Shown one piece after another: positions 38,801 to 46,275 of a stretch of 64,000 nt of DNA. The position numbers were made by a program, and so were the translations under genes. Under the pieces are notes generated by a model that saw nothing but the letters and a program-made list of their open reading frames with translations, made no database searches and was not told the DNA's origin. Source of the DNA: Clostridia bacterium (GTDB lineage: Bacteria; Bacillota; Clostridia; Christensenellales; Aristaeellaceae); contig JAFUTW010000038.1 in NCBI GenBank assembly GCA_017484085.1, positions 1-64,000 of the forward strand, given 5' to 3'. Numbering within the stretch: position 1 is the first letter of the stretch; each line of letters opens with the position of its first letter.

Positions 38801-40442
38801 CTACAGGATCGAAGAAGCCGAAGAAACCGGTTTTATACTTTCCGGAAAAACAGGCGAGGAGGGGACCATCGTTGCGAATGAGACACAGCATGCAGTATTC
38901 CGCAATACATATGACGCAACCGGTGAACTGAAGCTGTCTGTCGGCAAACGCCTGCTGATCGGTGCAACACAAGAAGAAACCAAACTGGAGGCCGCTCAGT
39001 TCAGCTTTACCCTGAGGAATCAGGATGGGCAGGCATTGCAGCAGAAATACAACGATGAAAGAGGAAGGGCTGTCTTTGATCCCATTGAGCTGACATTGGA
39101 TGATATCGGCACATCGAGCTATACGATTACCGAGAACAATTATGGCGTGGATGGAATCAACTACGACGACAGCAAGATCCGGGCGGATGTCACGGTCAAA
39201 GACGACGGTCAGGGACAGCTGAAAGCTGAGGTCGAATACACGCGAATCATTCCGGACCGCAATGGCGGCGATCCGGCAGAAGAGAAAATACCTGAAGATG
39301 AAGTGGAGTTTATAAACAGGAAAGTGAAGAATGGCAAGTGCGCCATCCGCGTGGAAAAGACCCTGGAAGGACAGAAACTGAAAGCCCGCCGGTTCAAATT
39401 TGAATTGGTCGATGAACGGGGAAATGTCATTGCCACCAGATATAACAATGCAGCAGGACAGACGATTTTCGATCCGGACAGCATACCGGCTCTTCGGTTT
39501 GACACGATAGACATGGAGGGAAAGAAAGAGAAGCAGTTTAACTTCGTTGTGCGTGAAGTCAATGACGGCCTGAAAGGGATGCAATATGCCGAACCGGTAC
39601 CGATTTGCCTGACGGTGACGGAGGATGAAAGCGCCGTGTTGAAAGTAAACGGCCAGGAGAATCCGGTCCTGAAGGCGGAGTTCCACAATGCATATCAGGC
39701 AGAGACGGAAATAGTCCTTGAGGCGGAGAAGCAGTATTTGGGTGGGACGCTGAAAGAAGGAGACTTCCTGTTTGAACTCCTTGAGGGCGGAAAAGTCATA
39801 GCTGCGGCCTCCAATGATGCACAAGGGAAGGTGAGATTCAACCTCAAATATACCATCCGGGATGTCGACCCGGATACGCACCGGGGAGAGAAGCGGTATG
39901 TAATGAGAGAATCAGTGCCGGAAAAACGGGGCAATATACGGTATGATACGCATGAAGAAAGCATCATCGTCAGCCTTGTTGACAACGAAAACGGCGAAAT
40001 GATGGCCTCAAGCAACCGTGAAGGTGAAACAATCAAATTTATAAACGAATGGCGAAAACCCAACCGGTATTACTTCAGTTTCCGTAAAGTCTGGAAAGAC
40101 GCACCGGCTGAGGGACTGCAGTTTACACTGTACAACTCAGACGGGACAGTGCATGTACATGGCTTTAACAAAACGGTGCTGAATGACCGCGAATGGCTGT
40201 TTGAAGCGTGGCTCGACAAGCCGGATGATTATTATGTCATCGAAGAGGTGCCGGATGGGTTCAGCGCGGCATATGATAATGCTGGGAACCATGCTGACGA
40301 GACAGACCGCTGTTACAACGGGGGAACGATTGTAAACAGCCGTGTACCGGACACCGGGGATCGGAGCCACGCAGGCCTGTGGGCCGCAGTGCTGACTTCC
40401 TCTGCAGCGCTGCTGGTGTTGCTCGTCAGGAAGAAGAGATGA
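29805..40442 (+). CDS. giant sortase-anchored adhesin with pilin-type repeats and DnaJ-like cysteine motifs
   Basis: 3545 residues in one unbroken frame. Signal peptide: residues 1-31 (LATILLILSVCGIG core). Residues about 32-1225 form a large N-terminal region of unknown fold, probably the binding head. Two Cna_B domains follow (about 1228-1325 and 1330-1419). From 1423 to about 3417 there are alternating DUF7601-like and FctA/Spy0128-like pilin domains, many ending F-T/H/R-N-T/A-Y. An insertion at 1832-2011 carries four CxxC pairs (CPDCEGSG, CTICKGKC, CSSCSGTG, CENCNGTG). A second insertion, about 2075-2450, has BspA/DUF285-like leucine-rich sequence and an InlB-type repeat (ITFDANGGSGSM). 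The end has VPDTG (3514-3518), a membrane helix and RKKR, a non-standard sortase signal. ATG 29805 is chosen for its signal peptide and upstream GGAAGGCGGAAG. Confidence 0.9.
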   Translation: MNRRGQLIKTIRKLATILLILSVCGIGRFGIAEEASDLGSEADGSKIERIDVFWITPDKPANDGIDDHLYISTSDNRPLTMQFQMEVALSGQYDYAPGDITIRFPAQIWHKRGSDSGYGDMSYSIPEAPDTRQDFNWTRIGDDIVITNAKVIGATSKAMFQFTIEDLIPVDLQDMSISDKLSAECFVTTHEGNTIHLKSSDITAQVDTSERVTGAHKSGRLYEEAPSSLPANLLENLPGGAQAKDDYIYVQWANYVYHQGNQPFSLTVADDVTGDQYDAYRMVKNDDGSTEKQLITDAVMLGMVGGDAPENNRVEAEILHDTYHSDTSGSYDHNRYIWTAYKKDAFYVPNANEPQVTYYMHNDSTWTLTEADPYVGENADLNKPEDKQQVTTVTAGSTVTYSPVKWKRPTGHFSVNKYTIGKPYKDHLYGYALNRLQNGENVQIPFELETIARGYPWTVSPAVPHDNEKALEEADQKYYGYLGWRQYTEDFETFYLPLSDEIPLTTEDYEISSMRIAAPSTYRYGKRSDGTWDYIYDSNQPKPDLEIYYQLNNDGNWIHGGTASWGETGRGRMTLVAHNDASVQTVGGREVLSFPPNTSRTRHEYVSNVCGGKTLEHTDLAEVVWSVYDTITLKASPRVMQAVEQLFDQTDTPSSKFKNDDRMNVDVWLGQPYETKEALGSWDFDYSEATLAGAAYGVAPSKSVRFDRRKDNDVGNQRVILHYQARVAEQSNLTERKDYTDAVASGVIPKETKGIWYDLLPPGVYPDLDTVRLRNADKITSIYTVPDFKNTGRILMVVECDLTPTPSTVYGATWGDQPTLTFDAYYPWEAILEHGRENVMNYVAFESLSENLPHDTLGTIKGQQGEADVPEQKYTERKNNLTPQMPADIVAALTDLDPETDENRFLYAKAGTSLTINLEALAGIAKLVQDDLKGVWTQGLDGQEQVNVYEGHNYTYRLRVTSGPNTITKDIVIYDTVENYDIPDPKDEVVHDATKIEDYNDREEKKNWYGDWSERDDWHGGQWRGRLLQIDLSEFIKRGVDVKLWVSDNWNLQFKDAPEDYNSEQKRILFSSDAYAIDDPAERAIYGWQQMTPDSKGIWTAPEGMDVTAVAIDARYKKDGTPFELDEFEKITAYLHMKAPDDGTTDEELQENYHAKGAYAHKADGTETSENPTIDWEAALDPENNMHAFNNTRLKARIQIKGTDGDGASSDQMFRNDYTRVGIVPRILTVEKQWKDEDDYDAIRPDHVVVHLRRKVMGGTWEDLGRSATLDDSNDWKAVFQQIDVVDEKNRPYQYSFTEDPVPGYTDSVSRDKDNESHFIVTNTHEKDTVSVEGQKIWSGENGDTSLRPESIRVKLYRDGEYQRTLTVRPDSSGDWHYSFGDLIKNKRGGEPYVYTVEEEYVPKYVVAYDGYKVIDNTLKPYGDLSVEKVIENATPAASDKDFTFTFSAFGEVTQEMIDEARHEQQEADPTAAFVPPEPVPLDAAYRYTIKEGETEIKSGEIMSGESFKLKGGQKFTVYDLPSEATYKLEEVPAAGYTQTSAQNAEGAIRAGRTQEAVFTNTYHAQGNAQLRAIKTLTGHKLNRNQFRFDVTDKTEGSETYGEIIRSAGNDVPTSTQQDESSGVITSQASVAFGQIRYTEADAGKTFTYEITEQNTGKDGYTYSTEVKTVTVKVEDLTGDGNLTVTVTPDLGSDDAYNFNNTYKAEGEISFKAWKVLEIYDLEKDQFEFELYKYDPNTKDKVGAPLQTAKNNEDGTINFAPIKFTQDDVNVAPNNPNIYWYLLREKRGSDPAVVYSNKEYIIKITPYDNNDGTISFSQDDQQVEREWTEETCPDCEGSGMLTSSDAPVPIDEAATGEEGQEVWLYDTRRSPNNNGIEGNTPKAVIYVPNSALCTICKGKCYIGNSTCSSCSGTGLQVGARLDITSSDITPGIFDASLVFEQLVFTDVASHAQGKSSGGAADYCMRVGRVVNGSIVSTENPGGSRAFRAYVPRNRIGVTGPVTGGIHECENCNGTGIVLVEGNITVTGETTGPVFVNGYHDGNLKLTKNITNGNPSQKFTFKVKLVGLGTGSFDLERKGDGDNSGAGTDSGASGGETTPDISGILPVYHATAAEIAGTKAYAVLNKETGEFIFFRTKQNEAMDPWGNSFNMSGATTANSNRRKETDGFIYYDNFDNAPYGYSSSYRPQWSTNTYDQKLIKTVTMRDPVQLKTIAHFFRDCSNIETIDLRLVDVLQGGKFSLFYTFYGLNKLKELNLGNMDLRYCYDLDLLVQNCSSLETINMGHLNTARVFISNYWNFPFKGTKITRITIGDQSKFIEKYNGSIIYPQPISGYEDKWVNVDTNESLNSHDLFTQGNHGGTWELDPKYYNITFDANGGSGSMQSQRVNTHRDFTTGYNFYRFGYDFTGFMDNYGHFYAVDENGKVKIPSNTYSNTSSTTDVQVTLTAQWTPVDNTATMENDTLTVSLYGGESVTIHNIPAGTAYEIWEEVPDGWILVSKVNDSGVIVPLETAESVFTDEYAPNKATASMTASKMMDAKLTGGYTFGLYKVNNGTETLIDTKESSVGGIASFDIITYTLDDVGTHEYVIREIVENPDPTIQYDTHAERVRVVVYDDGRGNLDATTGYLDRNGVFVNSTKPGDLKLSKTIEKASPKAAEQEFTFKVSFLDRFEQPTKLLEGGTTEKTTVTALNSNGTEATLDIVDNSVTVTLRGGETVTLKDIPAGIHYKVEELNIPVGWAKTGESGTTGEIRSTETSSAAFTNTYTAAGRVYLEVVKELLGSAPKADSFTFELYAEQDWDEDENVPKAGAKPLDTQKNAAPDMREEIADPNSSERGATIPNPDYGKAIAHFNAVNFTEADVGKAFHYYIREVPGTDSQIVYTKETRKVTVTVTDETGEGRLTATPDYSETAKPTLTNSYKPGSLEVSKHLLKSTAETKDKVFTFTVRLEDASGTPLTGTFRTIKERNEERETGTANAENGKLVFTLRDGESILISGLPDGSDYRIEEAEETGFILSGKTGEEGTIVANETQHAVFRNTYDATGELKLSVGKRLLIGATQEETKLEAAQFSFTLRNQDGQALQQKYNDERGRAVFDPIELTLDDIGTSSYTITENNYGVDGINYDDSKIRADVTVKDDGQGQLKAEVEYTRIIPDRNGGDPAEEKIPEDEVEFINRKVKNGKCAIRVEKTLEGQKLKARRFKFELVDERGNVIATRYNNAAGQTIFDPDSIPALRFDTIDMEGKKEKQFNFVVREVNDGLKGMQYAEPVPICLTVTEDESAVLKVNGQENPVLKAEFHNAYQAETEIVLEAEKQYLGGTLKEGDFLFELLEGGKVIAAASNDAQGKVRFNLKYTIRDVDPDTHRGEKRYVMRESVPEKRGNIRYDTHEESIIVSLVDNENGEMMASSNREGETIKFINEWRKPNRYYFSFRKVWKDAPAEGLQFTLYNSDGTVHVHGFNKTVLNDREWLFEAWLDKPDDYYVIEEVPDGFSAAYDNAGNHADETDRCYNGGTIVNSRVPDTGDRSHAGLWAAVLTSSAALLVLLVRKKR
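34070..40055 (+). repeat. tandem pilin-type domain array inside the adhesin
   Basis: Protein-level repeats, diverged at DNA level. DUF7601-like units (starts such as GDLSVEKVIENATP, GDLKLSKTIEKASP, GSLEVSKHLLKSTA; ends FTNTY or FRNTY) lie near 34070-34494, 35925-37360 (split by an insertion), 37716-38091 and 38554-38913. FctA/Spy0128-like units (KTLTGHKLNRNQF, KTLEGQKLKARRF and similar, with TYEITE/YVIRE strands) lie near 34498-34914, 34915-35290, 37361-37710, 38092-38553, 38914-39327, 39328-39693 and 39694-40055. Such domains usually form Lys-Asn isopeptide bonds and build a rigid stalk. Confidence 0.75.
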
Positions 40443-40552
40443 TCTGCCTCATTGGATTCTGCCGCAATACCGGACAAGGCGGTTTCAGCCGGTGCAAGTG
40501 AAGGAGAACTGCCGGCAAGCCGTTGGAAAACCTGCAGACAAAAGAAGTATGA

Positions 40553-40587
40553 CAAAGCCCCTGCCGCAATCAGCGGCGGGGGCTTTG
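40553..40587. terminator. bidirectional hairpin between adhesin and CoA-transferase genes
   Basis: CAAAGCCCCTGCCGC (40553-40567) pairs with GCGGCGGGGGCTTTG (40573-40587), 15 bp with one G-T pair and a 5-base loop. The genes on both sides converge on it. The T-run is only the TTT within the stem, so strength is uncertain. Confidence 0.7.
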
Positions 40588-40614
40588 AACAAACGAAAAG
40601 GGCAGGATCCTCTG

Positions 40615-42126
40615 TCATTGCTCGACAGGGAAGGGGAGCAGATCCAGAATATCCCGCTGCACGTCGATGCCGGGATAGACCTCCAGCAGCTTGAGGCCGT
40701 TTTTGGTGAGGCTCATCACGCAGCGCTCCGTAATGTAGAGGACGCGCTGCCTGTTTTGGAGGGCGCGCTTCGCCGAAAAGCTGACGGAACGGACCTTTTC
40801 GACAAATTTCGGTATCTGGCCATTTTGCTCGATCGTGATGATCCCGCCTTTGCGGGAGACAGCCAGGCCTTTTGTGTTAAAGGTCAGACAGAAGACGACG
40901 GTAGGGGTGCGCGAGGTGATGTTTGCAAATCCGCCGATGCCCGCATAGGCTCCGGGGCCTCTGTGCGCGTTCACGTTGCCTTCCCGGTCGACCTCAAAAG
41001 CGCCCATGAAGCAGATATCCAGGCCGCCGTTATCGTACAGGTCGAACTGATTGGACATGTCATAAACGGAAGAGGCGCCGATCATGGCACCGAAAACCTT
41101 GCCGGAAGCGGGGAATCCGCCGACGCTGCCGGATTCCACCGTCAGGGTGATATGATCCAGCAGGCCGTTCTTCTTCGCGTAATGAGAGATCGCCTCGGGA
41201 ATGCCGATGCCGATATTGACGATGTCGTCGATGCGGAGCTCTTTGGCAGCGCGGCGGCCGATGATGCGGGCGGGCAGGGAGTCCTCCCGCTTGCCGGCGG
41301 TCAGGGCGTCGATCTTCTCCATCCAGACGCCCCATTCTTCAAAGGGAATTTCAAAGTCGCCGGTCAGCGCTTCGTACGCTTCATCCCGCCAGGCCGGCGG
41401 CTCGACCACGATGGCATCCACAAGGCAGCCGGGGATGACGGCGTTGCGGGGGCGGGAAGGCAGATCGACCAGACGGTCGACCTGAACGATCACGATGCCG
41501 CCGTTGGCTTTAACGGCCTGGCAGATGGAGAGCGCGTCGCCGGACATGTACATGTCATCAAAGGAAATGTTGCCCTTTCGGTCGGCAGCAGTCCCCTTGA
41601 TGAGCGCGACGGTCAGCCGGGGGAGCTTATAGTAAAGGAATTCCTCGCCGTCCACTTGAACGTGGCGCACGAAGGAATCGTCCACCGAGATGGAATTGAT
41701 CCCCGGGCCTTCGCGGCGCGGATCCACAAAGATGTCGAGCCCGACCTTGGAGAGCGCGCCGGGGAGCCCGCTGGCCTGCGCACGGATAGCGTGGGAGATG
41801 CAGCCCAAAGGGAGGTTATAGGCCTCAAACCGTTCCTCGGTCACAAGCTTCTTCGTGCTCGGCATGGCGCCGAAATGGCCGCAGATGATCCTGTCCACCG
41901 CGCCGTCGCGGATATACCCTTCCGCGGCACGGTCCTCCTCCCACACGCCGAAACCGGCGGAGGAGACAATGGTCAAATGGCGGGGGGAGCGGGTACTTAG
42001 GTACTTTTTGTAAAGCGCCTCGTGAAGCTCTACCGGGTTTTCAATGCCGACGAAGGAATTTACGCAGATGCAGTCCCCGTCGCGGATGAGCCCGATGGCC
42101 TCATCGGCCGTCATGATCCGGAACAT
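40615..42126 (-). CDS. acyl-CoA:carboxylate CoA-transferase (propionate/3-oxoacid type)
   Basis: 503 residues, a fused alpha-beta family I CoA-transferase that swaps CoA between short-chain acyl-CoA and acetate or another acid. Seen: MTADEAIGLIRDGDCICVNSF at the N-terminus (in parts), the alpha-half segment IFVDPRREGPG, and the beta-half catalytic Glu in LTVESGSVGGFP with NIGIGIPEAI before it. AAGGAGG lies 4 bases before the ATG at 42126; an upstream in-frame ATG at 42183 falls in the promoter. Probably serves propionate or butyrate fermentation; substrate not resolved by sequence. Single-gene unit. Confidence 0.88.
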   Translation of the reverse strand: MFRIMTADEAIGLIRDGDCICVNSFVGIENPVELHEALYKKYLSTRSPRHLTIVSSAGFGVWEEDRAAEGYIRDGAVDRIICGHFGAMPSTKKLVTEERFEAYNLPLGCISHAIRAQASGLPGALSKVGLDIFVDPRREGPGINSISVDDSFVRHVQVDGEEFLYYKLPRLTVALIKGTAADRKGNISFDDMYMSGDALSICQAVKANGGIVIVQVDRLVDLPSRPRNAVIPGCLVDAIVVEPPAWRDEAYEALTGDFEIPFEEWGVWMEKIDALTAGKREDSLPARIIGRRAAKELRIDDIVNIGIGIPEAISHYAKKNGLLDHITLTVESGSVGGFPASGKVFGAMIGASSVYDMSNQFDLYDNGGLDICFMGAFEVDREGNVNAHRGPGAYAGIGGFANITSRTPTVVFCLTFNTKGLAVSRKGGIITIEQNGQIPKFVEKVRSVSFSAKRALQNRQRVLYITERCVMSLTKNGLKLLEVYPGIDVQRDILDLLPFPVEQ

Positions 42127-42173
42127 TTTCCTCCTTGCGGCTTTTTGCCGCGCCAAGGGAATACAGTCCGAAA

Positions 42174-42202
42174 AGTATAACATGAAACAACCGAATATTC
42201 AA
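42174..42202 (-). promoter_or_regulatory. promoter of the CoA-transferase gene
   Basis: Minus strand TTGAAT (42202-42197), 17-base spacer, TATACT (42179-42174). A small GCGGC-TTTTT-GCCGC hairpin (42137-42151) lies in the leader directly before the Shine-Dalgarno. Confidence 0.72.
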
Positions 42203-42289
42203 ATGGCTCAAATGGGCAATATCGGGATTTGTCTGCGTTTCCCTCAGAGGAGCGGAGTCTGCGGGGGCGGACGCGCAGAGGGCTGAAAC

Positions 42290-42317
42290 TTGACACAAGT
42301 AGCGGAAACGCTATAAT
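42290..42317 (+). promoter_or_regulatory. promoter of tilS
   Basis: Perfect TTGACA (42290-42295), 16-base spacer, perfect TATAAT (42312-42317). It drives tilS and probably hpt and ftsH. Its position excludes start codons upstream of about 42325. Confidence 0.88.
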
Positions 42318-42381
42318 GAGAGACGTCAAAATGGACGGATTTGTCCCTGACGGCGACGCGGGGAGAGACAGGAGTGCGTGC

Positions 42382-43749
42382 ATGACGCCGGAAGCGTTTT
42401 CGGAATCCCTTGAGCACTGCGGCATTCCGCACGGTGCCAGAGTTCTTGCCGCTGTCAGCGGCGGTGCGGACAGCCTTTGCCTGCTGTGGCTGCTGTGCGC
42501 CGTCCGCGATTCCTATCCGCTTCAAGTGGAATGCGCGCATGCGGAGCACGGCCTCAGAGGCGCGGACTCGCTGGAGGACATGGCGTTTGTTCAGGCGGTT
42601 TGCCGCAAGTGGAACATCCCGTGCCACACAAAGCATCTGGAGGTCCCGCTGCACGGCGAACTCGGAGGGACGGAAGAGGCGGCAAGGACGCTGCGCTATG
42701 CCTTTCTGCGGGAAACCGCTGCGAAGACGGAGTGCTGCTGCATACTGACGGCGCATCACCGCCGGGATCAGGCGGAAACGGTGCTGATGCGCGCGGCGCG
42801 GGGAACGGATCTGAAAGGGCTCTGTGCGATGCGCGCGCGGGAAGGCGACCTGGCCAGACCGCTGCTGGACTGCGAACCGGAGGAATTGCGTGCACTCCTG
42901 GCGCTCCATGGAATTGCCTGGAGGGAGGATGAAACGAACCGGGATACGGCATATGCGCGCAACAGGGTCCGGCTGCGTATCCTGCCGGAACTGGAGAAGG
43001 TCGCTCCGGGTGCCGAACGGGCGCTGTGCCGGCTGGCTGCCGCGGCAGCGAGGGATGAGGACTTTTTTGACACAGAACTCCGGAAGGCCGGGCTTTCGTC
43101 TCCGGTCATGCTGGCTGACGGAGCTGCCCTTCCGACTGCGGCGCTGATGCGTGCGCATCCGGCGATCGCTTCCAGGGCGCTGGCGCGACTGCTGGCCTTT
43201 GCCGGGTGCACGGCAAGCGCGCAGCTGATCGGCGAGATCCTCAGCGCGATGCGGGAGGAGTGCCCGAAAGAAGCGCTCAATCTGCCGGGGAAGGGCCGGC
43301 TGTACCCGGGGAAGCGGCTTACCTGTGCGGTTTTTCCGCACAGACCGATCCCATCCTTCCGAATTGTTCCGGGACTCAATGAGACAGCATTCGGCCGCTT
43401 TTTGCTGCGCCGTGCCGATCAAGGGGAAATAGGCGACGGCCGATCCGCCCAGGCGATCCCGGAGACTTTAGTGGGCAGTCTGACGGTTGGCGCGAGGGCT
43501 GCCGGGGAAACCATGATCCCGTTCGGGAAGCGGTCCCCATGCGAGCTGCGCAAGTTGATTTCGGACGCGGGGATCGAACCGGCGGTGAGGCGGAGCGTAC
43601 CGGTGGTGCGGGCAGAAGGCGAAGCCCTGTGGCTGGCCGGCATCCGGCCTTCGGAGCGGTGCAGGACATATGGTGTGGGCAACTGGATGCTGGAATACGA
43701 GGGCCCGGTAATGCCGTCATCAGACCGGGGTCCGGCAGATCATAAGTGA
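42382..43749 (+). CDS. tilS: tRNA(Ile)-lysidine synthase TilS
   Basis: Attaches lysine to C34 of the AUA-reading tRNA-Ile in an ATP-dependent reaction; essential in most bacteria. 455 residues. The PP-loop AAVSGGADSLCLLWLL is near the N-terminus, followed by EHGLRGADS, TAHHRRDQAETVLMR and NRVRLRILPEL. The C-terminal TilS domain ends near LWLAGIRPSERCR. ATG 42382 has AGGAG upstream; earlier in-frame ATGs (42316, 42334) overlap or abut the -10 element, so they are rejected or unlikely. First gene of tilS-hpt-ftsH, a classic Firmicutes cluster. Confidence 0.94.
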   Translation: MTPEAFSESLEHCGIPHGARVLAAVSGGADSLCLLWLLCAVRDSYPLQVECAHAEHGLRGADSLEDMAFVQAVCRKWNIPCHTKHLEVPLHGELGGTEEAARTLRYAFLRETAAKTECCCILTAHHRRDQAETVLMRAARGTDLKGLCAMRAREGDLARPLLDCEPEELRALLALHGIAWREDETNRDTAYARNRVRLRILPELEKVAPGAERALCRLAAAAARDEDFFDTELRKAGLSSPVMLADGAALPTAALMRAHPAIASRALARLLAFAGCTASAQLIGEILSAMREECPKEALNLPGKGRLYPGKRLTCAVFPHRPIPSFRIVPGLNETAFGRFLLRRADQGEIGDGRSAQAIPETLVGSLTVGARAAGETMIPFGKRSPCELRKLISDAGIEPAVRRSVPVVRAEGEALWLAGIRPSERCRTYGVGNWMLEYEGPVMPSSDRGPADHK

Positions 43750-43791
43750 TTCAAAACAACCCAAACGATTGAGAACAGGGAGGAAACCGAA

Positions 43792-44358
43792 ATGACATTG
43801 AAACCGAACGGGGCGGCTTACGAGGGCCTGAAAGACGAATTGCTGCTGACGAAGGACGAGATCGCGGCGAAAGTGGCGGAGCTGGGCGCACAGATCACCA
43901 GGGATTACGAAGGAAAGGATCTGGTCGTGATCTGCATCCTTAAAGGGGCGGTCGTTTTCTTCGTCGATCTGATCCGCAAAATCGATCTGCCGCTTACGAT
44001 GGATTTCATGTCGATTTCCAGTTACGGCAGCGCGACCAAGTCTTCCGGCGTCGTTCGCATACTCAAGGATCTGGATAAGCCGATCAACGGGAAGGATGTC
44101 CTGGTCGTTGAGGATATCGTCGATTCCGGCATGACGCTTTCTTTCCTGCGTGACAACCTGATCAGCCGCGGCGCAGCCTCGCTGAAGATCGCAACGCTGC
44201 TGGACAAGCCGGACAGGAGAAAAGTGCCGCTGCATGTGGATTACTGTGGTTTTGTCATACCGGATGAATTCGTGGTCGGTTACGGGCTTGACTACGCGGA
44301 ACAGTACAGGAACCTTCCGGATATAGGGGTACTCCGGCCGGAGATCTATACCAAATAA
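43792..44358 (+). CDS. hpt: hypoxanthine phosphoribosyltransferase
   Basis: Purine salvage enzyme that makes IMP (and usually GMP) from the base and PRPP. 188 residues. PRPP-binding motif VLVVEDIVDSGMT is intact, with ICILKGAVVFFVDL upstream and the base-binding end FVIPDEFVVGYGLDYAE. GGGAGGAAA precedes the ATG. Sits between tilS and ftsH, its standard position. Confidence 0.96.
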   Translation: MTLKPNGAAYEGLKDELLLTKDEIAAKVAELGAQITRDYEGKDLVVICILKGAVVFFVDLIRKIDLPLTMDFMSISSYGSATKSSGVVRILKDLDKPINGKDVLVVEDIVDSGMTLSFLRDNLISRGAASLKIATLLDKPDRRKVPLHVDYCGFVIPDEFVVGYGLDYAEQYRNLPDIGVLRPEIYTK

Positions 44359-44373
44359 ATCAGGAGGCACCGT

Positions 44374-46275
44374 TTGAAAAGACAGTACAGGGGATTCAGC
44401 ATGCCTTTGCTGGTCCTGCTCATCGCACTCATCGTAACGGAGATCGTCAGCGCTGTGCTGACGACCCACCGCGGGCCGCGCATCTCTTATGCGCAGATGC
44501 TCCAGTATGTAAAGGAAGACAGGCTGGAGACGGTAGCGGTCCAGGGAGATACGGCCTTCGCGCTCACGAAGGGCGGATCGATCCAGGCTTCGGAATTCTC
44601 TTCATCCGCATACGACGTTTCGACGATCGTGCCGGAGGATTTTGAAAGCACCTGCATTCAGCTGACGGCGGAAAAGCTGGGCACCGAAGCGGAAGCGTTG
44701 ACTGTGCTGGATCTGCCCTTTACGCTGACGTACTGGCAGAGGCAGTCGACGCCGTGGTACCTGGAGATCATACCCTACGTCGTCATGTTTGCGGCGATGG
44801 CCTTCTTTTTTATGATGGTGACCCGGCAGCAGGGCGGCGGCGGAAAGATGCTGAACTTCGGGCACAGCCCCGCCAGGCTGTTTGAGCCGGAGGGGAATCC
44901 CGTAACCTTCGCCGACGTGGCGGGAGCGCAGGAAGAAAAGGAAGAGATGCGGGAGCTTGTGGAGTTTTTGAAGGACCCCGCACGCTTCGCAAACGTAGGC
45001 GCCAGGATCCCCAAGGGCGTGCTGCTGGTAGGCCCTCCCGGAACGGGCAAAACGCTGCTGGCGAGGGCCGTGGCAGGCGAGGCGGGCGTCCCCTTTATGA
45101 CGATCTCCGGCTCCGACTTCGTGGAGATGTTCGTCGGCGTTGGCGCCAGCAGAGTCCGCGACCTGTTTGATCAGGCGAAGAAGAAAGCGCCCTGTATCGT
45201 CTTTATCGATGAGATCGACGCCGTAGGCCGGCGCAGAGGGGCGGGCCTCGGCGGCGGACATGACGAGCGCGAGCAGACGCTCAACCAGCTGCTGGTGGAA
45301 ATGGACGGCTTTGCGGCGAACGAAGGCGTTATCGTTCTGGCTGCGACCAACCGCAAGGACATACTGGATCCCGCGCTGCTGAGGCCCGGCCGTTTTGACC
45401 GGCAGATCACGGTGGGCTATCCGGACGTCGAGGGCAGAGAGGCCATCCTCAGGGTTCATGCCAAGGACAAACCGCTTGCCGACGACGTGGACCTCTCGAA
45501 TGTGGCCAAGCGGACCCCTTTCAGCTCGGGCGCGGATCTTGAAAACATCATGAACGAAGCGGCCATCCTCTGCGCCAGGGCACACGGGGAAAAGATCACC
45601 GCCGCGCAGATGAACGAAGCGATCGAACGCGTTCAGATGGGGCCGGAAAAGAAGAGCCACAAGGTTAACGCTGAGGATAAGCGGCTGGTAGCCGTTCACG
45701 AGGCGGGTCATGCGATCGTAGGCGAGCTGCTTGAAGGCTGCGATGAGGTTCATCTGGTGACCATCATGCCCAGAGGGGGCAGCGGCGGGCATACGCTCCT
45801 GCTGCCGGAAAGGGAGAGCGATTTCACGACGCGTGCGCAGCTGCTCGACTACGTCGCGATGGCGCTGGGCGGATACGCCGCGGAACAGCTCGTCATGGGA
45901 CAGGTCTCCACCGGAGCGGGCAGCGACCTAAAACGGGCTACCGATATCTGCAGGCGGATGGTGACCCAATACGGCATGAGCGACGATATGGGTCCCATCT
46001 ATCTGGGCGGGGAGCAGGACGAAGTCTTTGTCGCCATGGAGTACGGCCAAAAGGGACGCAGCTACAGCGAAGAAGTCGCCTCCCGCATCGACGCCGAGGT
46101 TCAGCGCAAGATGAACGAAGCGCTGTCGCGCGCAACGGGGATCCTGCAGGAGAACCGTGAGAAGCTGGACGGGCTTTCCGGTCTGCTGATGGAAAAGGAG
46201 ACGATCGACCGCGCAGGCTTCCTGGCCTTCCTGAAACGGGACACAGAGGCAAAGAATGACAGCGCTGAAAGCTGA
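44374..46275 (+). CDS. ftsH: ATP-dependent zinc metalloprotease FtsH
   Basis: Membrane AAA+ protease for quality control and turnover of regulators. 633 residues. Two N-terminal membrane helices flank an extracellular domain; the AAA domain has Walker A GPPGTGKT (near residue 220), Walker [13 protein letters not shown] and the second region of homology [19 protein letters not shown]. The protease site is HEAGH (His442). TTG at 44374 is the start because AGGAGG lies 6 bases upstream and [14 protein letters not shown] leads straight into the first helix. Confidence 0.96.
   Translation: MKRQYRGFSMPLLVLLIALIVTEIVSAVLTTHRGPRISYAQMLQYVKEDRLETVAVQGDTAFALTKGGSIQASEFSSSAYDVSTIVPEDFESTCIQLTAEKLGTEAEALTVLDLPFTLTYWQRQSTPWYLEIIPYVVMFAAMAFFFMMVTRQQGGGGKMLNFGHSPARLFEPEGNPVTFADVAGAQEEKEEMRELVEFLKDPARFANVGARIPKGVLLVGPPGTGKTLLARAVAGEAGVPFMTISGSDFVEMFVGVGASRVRDLFDQAKKKAPCIVFIDEIDAVGRRRGAGLGGGHDEREQTLNQLLVEMDGFAANEGVIVLAATNRKDILDPALLRPGRFDRQITVGYPDVEGREAILRVHAKDKPLADDVDLSNVAKRTPFSSGADLENIMNEAAILCARAHGEKITAAQMNEAIERVQMGPEKKSHKVNAEDKRLVAVHEAGHAIVGELLEGCDEVHLVTIMPRGGSGGHTLLLPERESDFTTRAQLLDYVAMALGGYAAEQLVMGQVSTGAGSDLKRATDICRRMVTQYGMSDDMGPIYLGGEQDEVFVAMEYGQKGRSYSEEVASRIDAEVQRKMNEALSRATGILQENREKLDGLSGLLMEKETIDRAGFLAFLKRDTEAKNDSAES

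Noticed and set aside
34070..40055. CRISPR or satellite array in the repetitive adhesin region
   Set aside because: The repeats are 300-450 base protein domains with diverged DNA, not short direct repeats with spacers.
42229..42381. Longer tilS reading from 42229
   Set aside because: That stretch contains a perfect TTGACA-N16-TATAAT promoter, and the conserved protein begins after ATG 42382.
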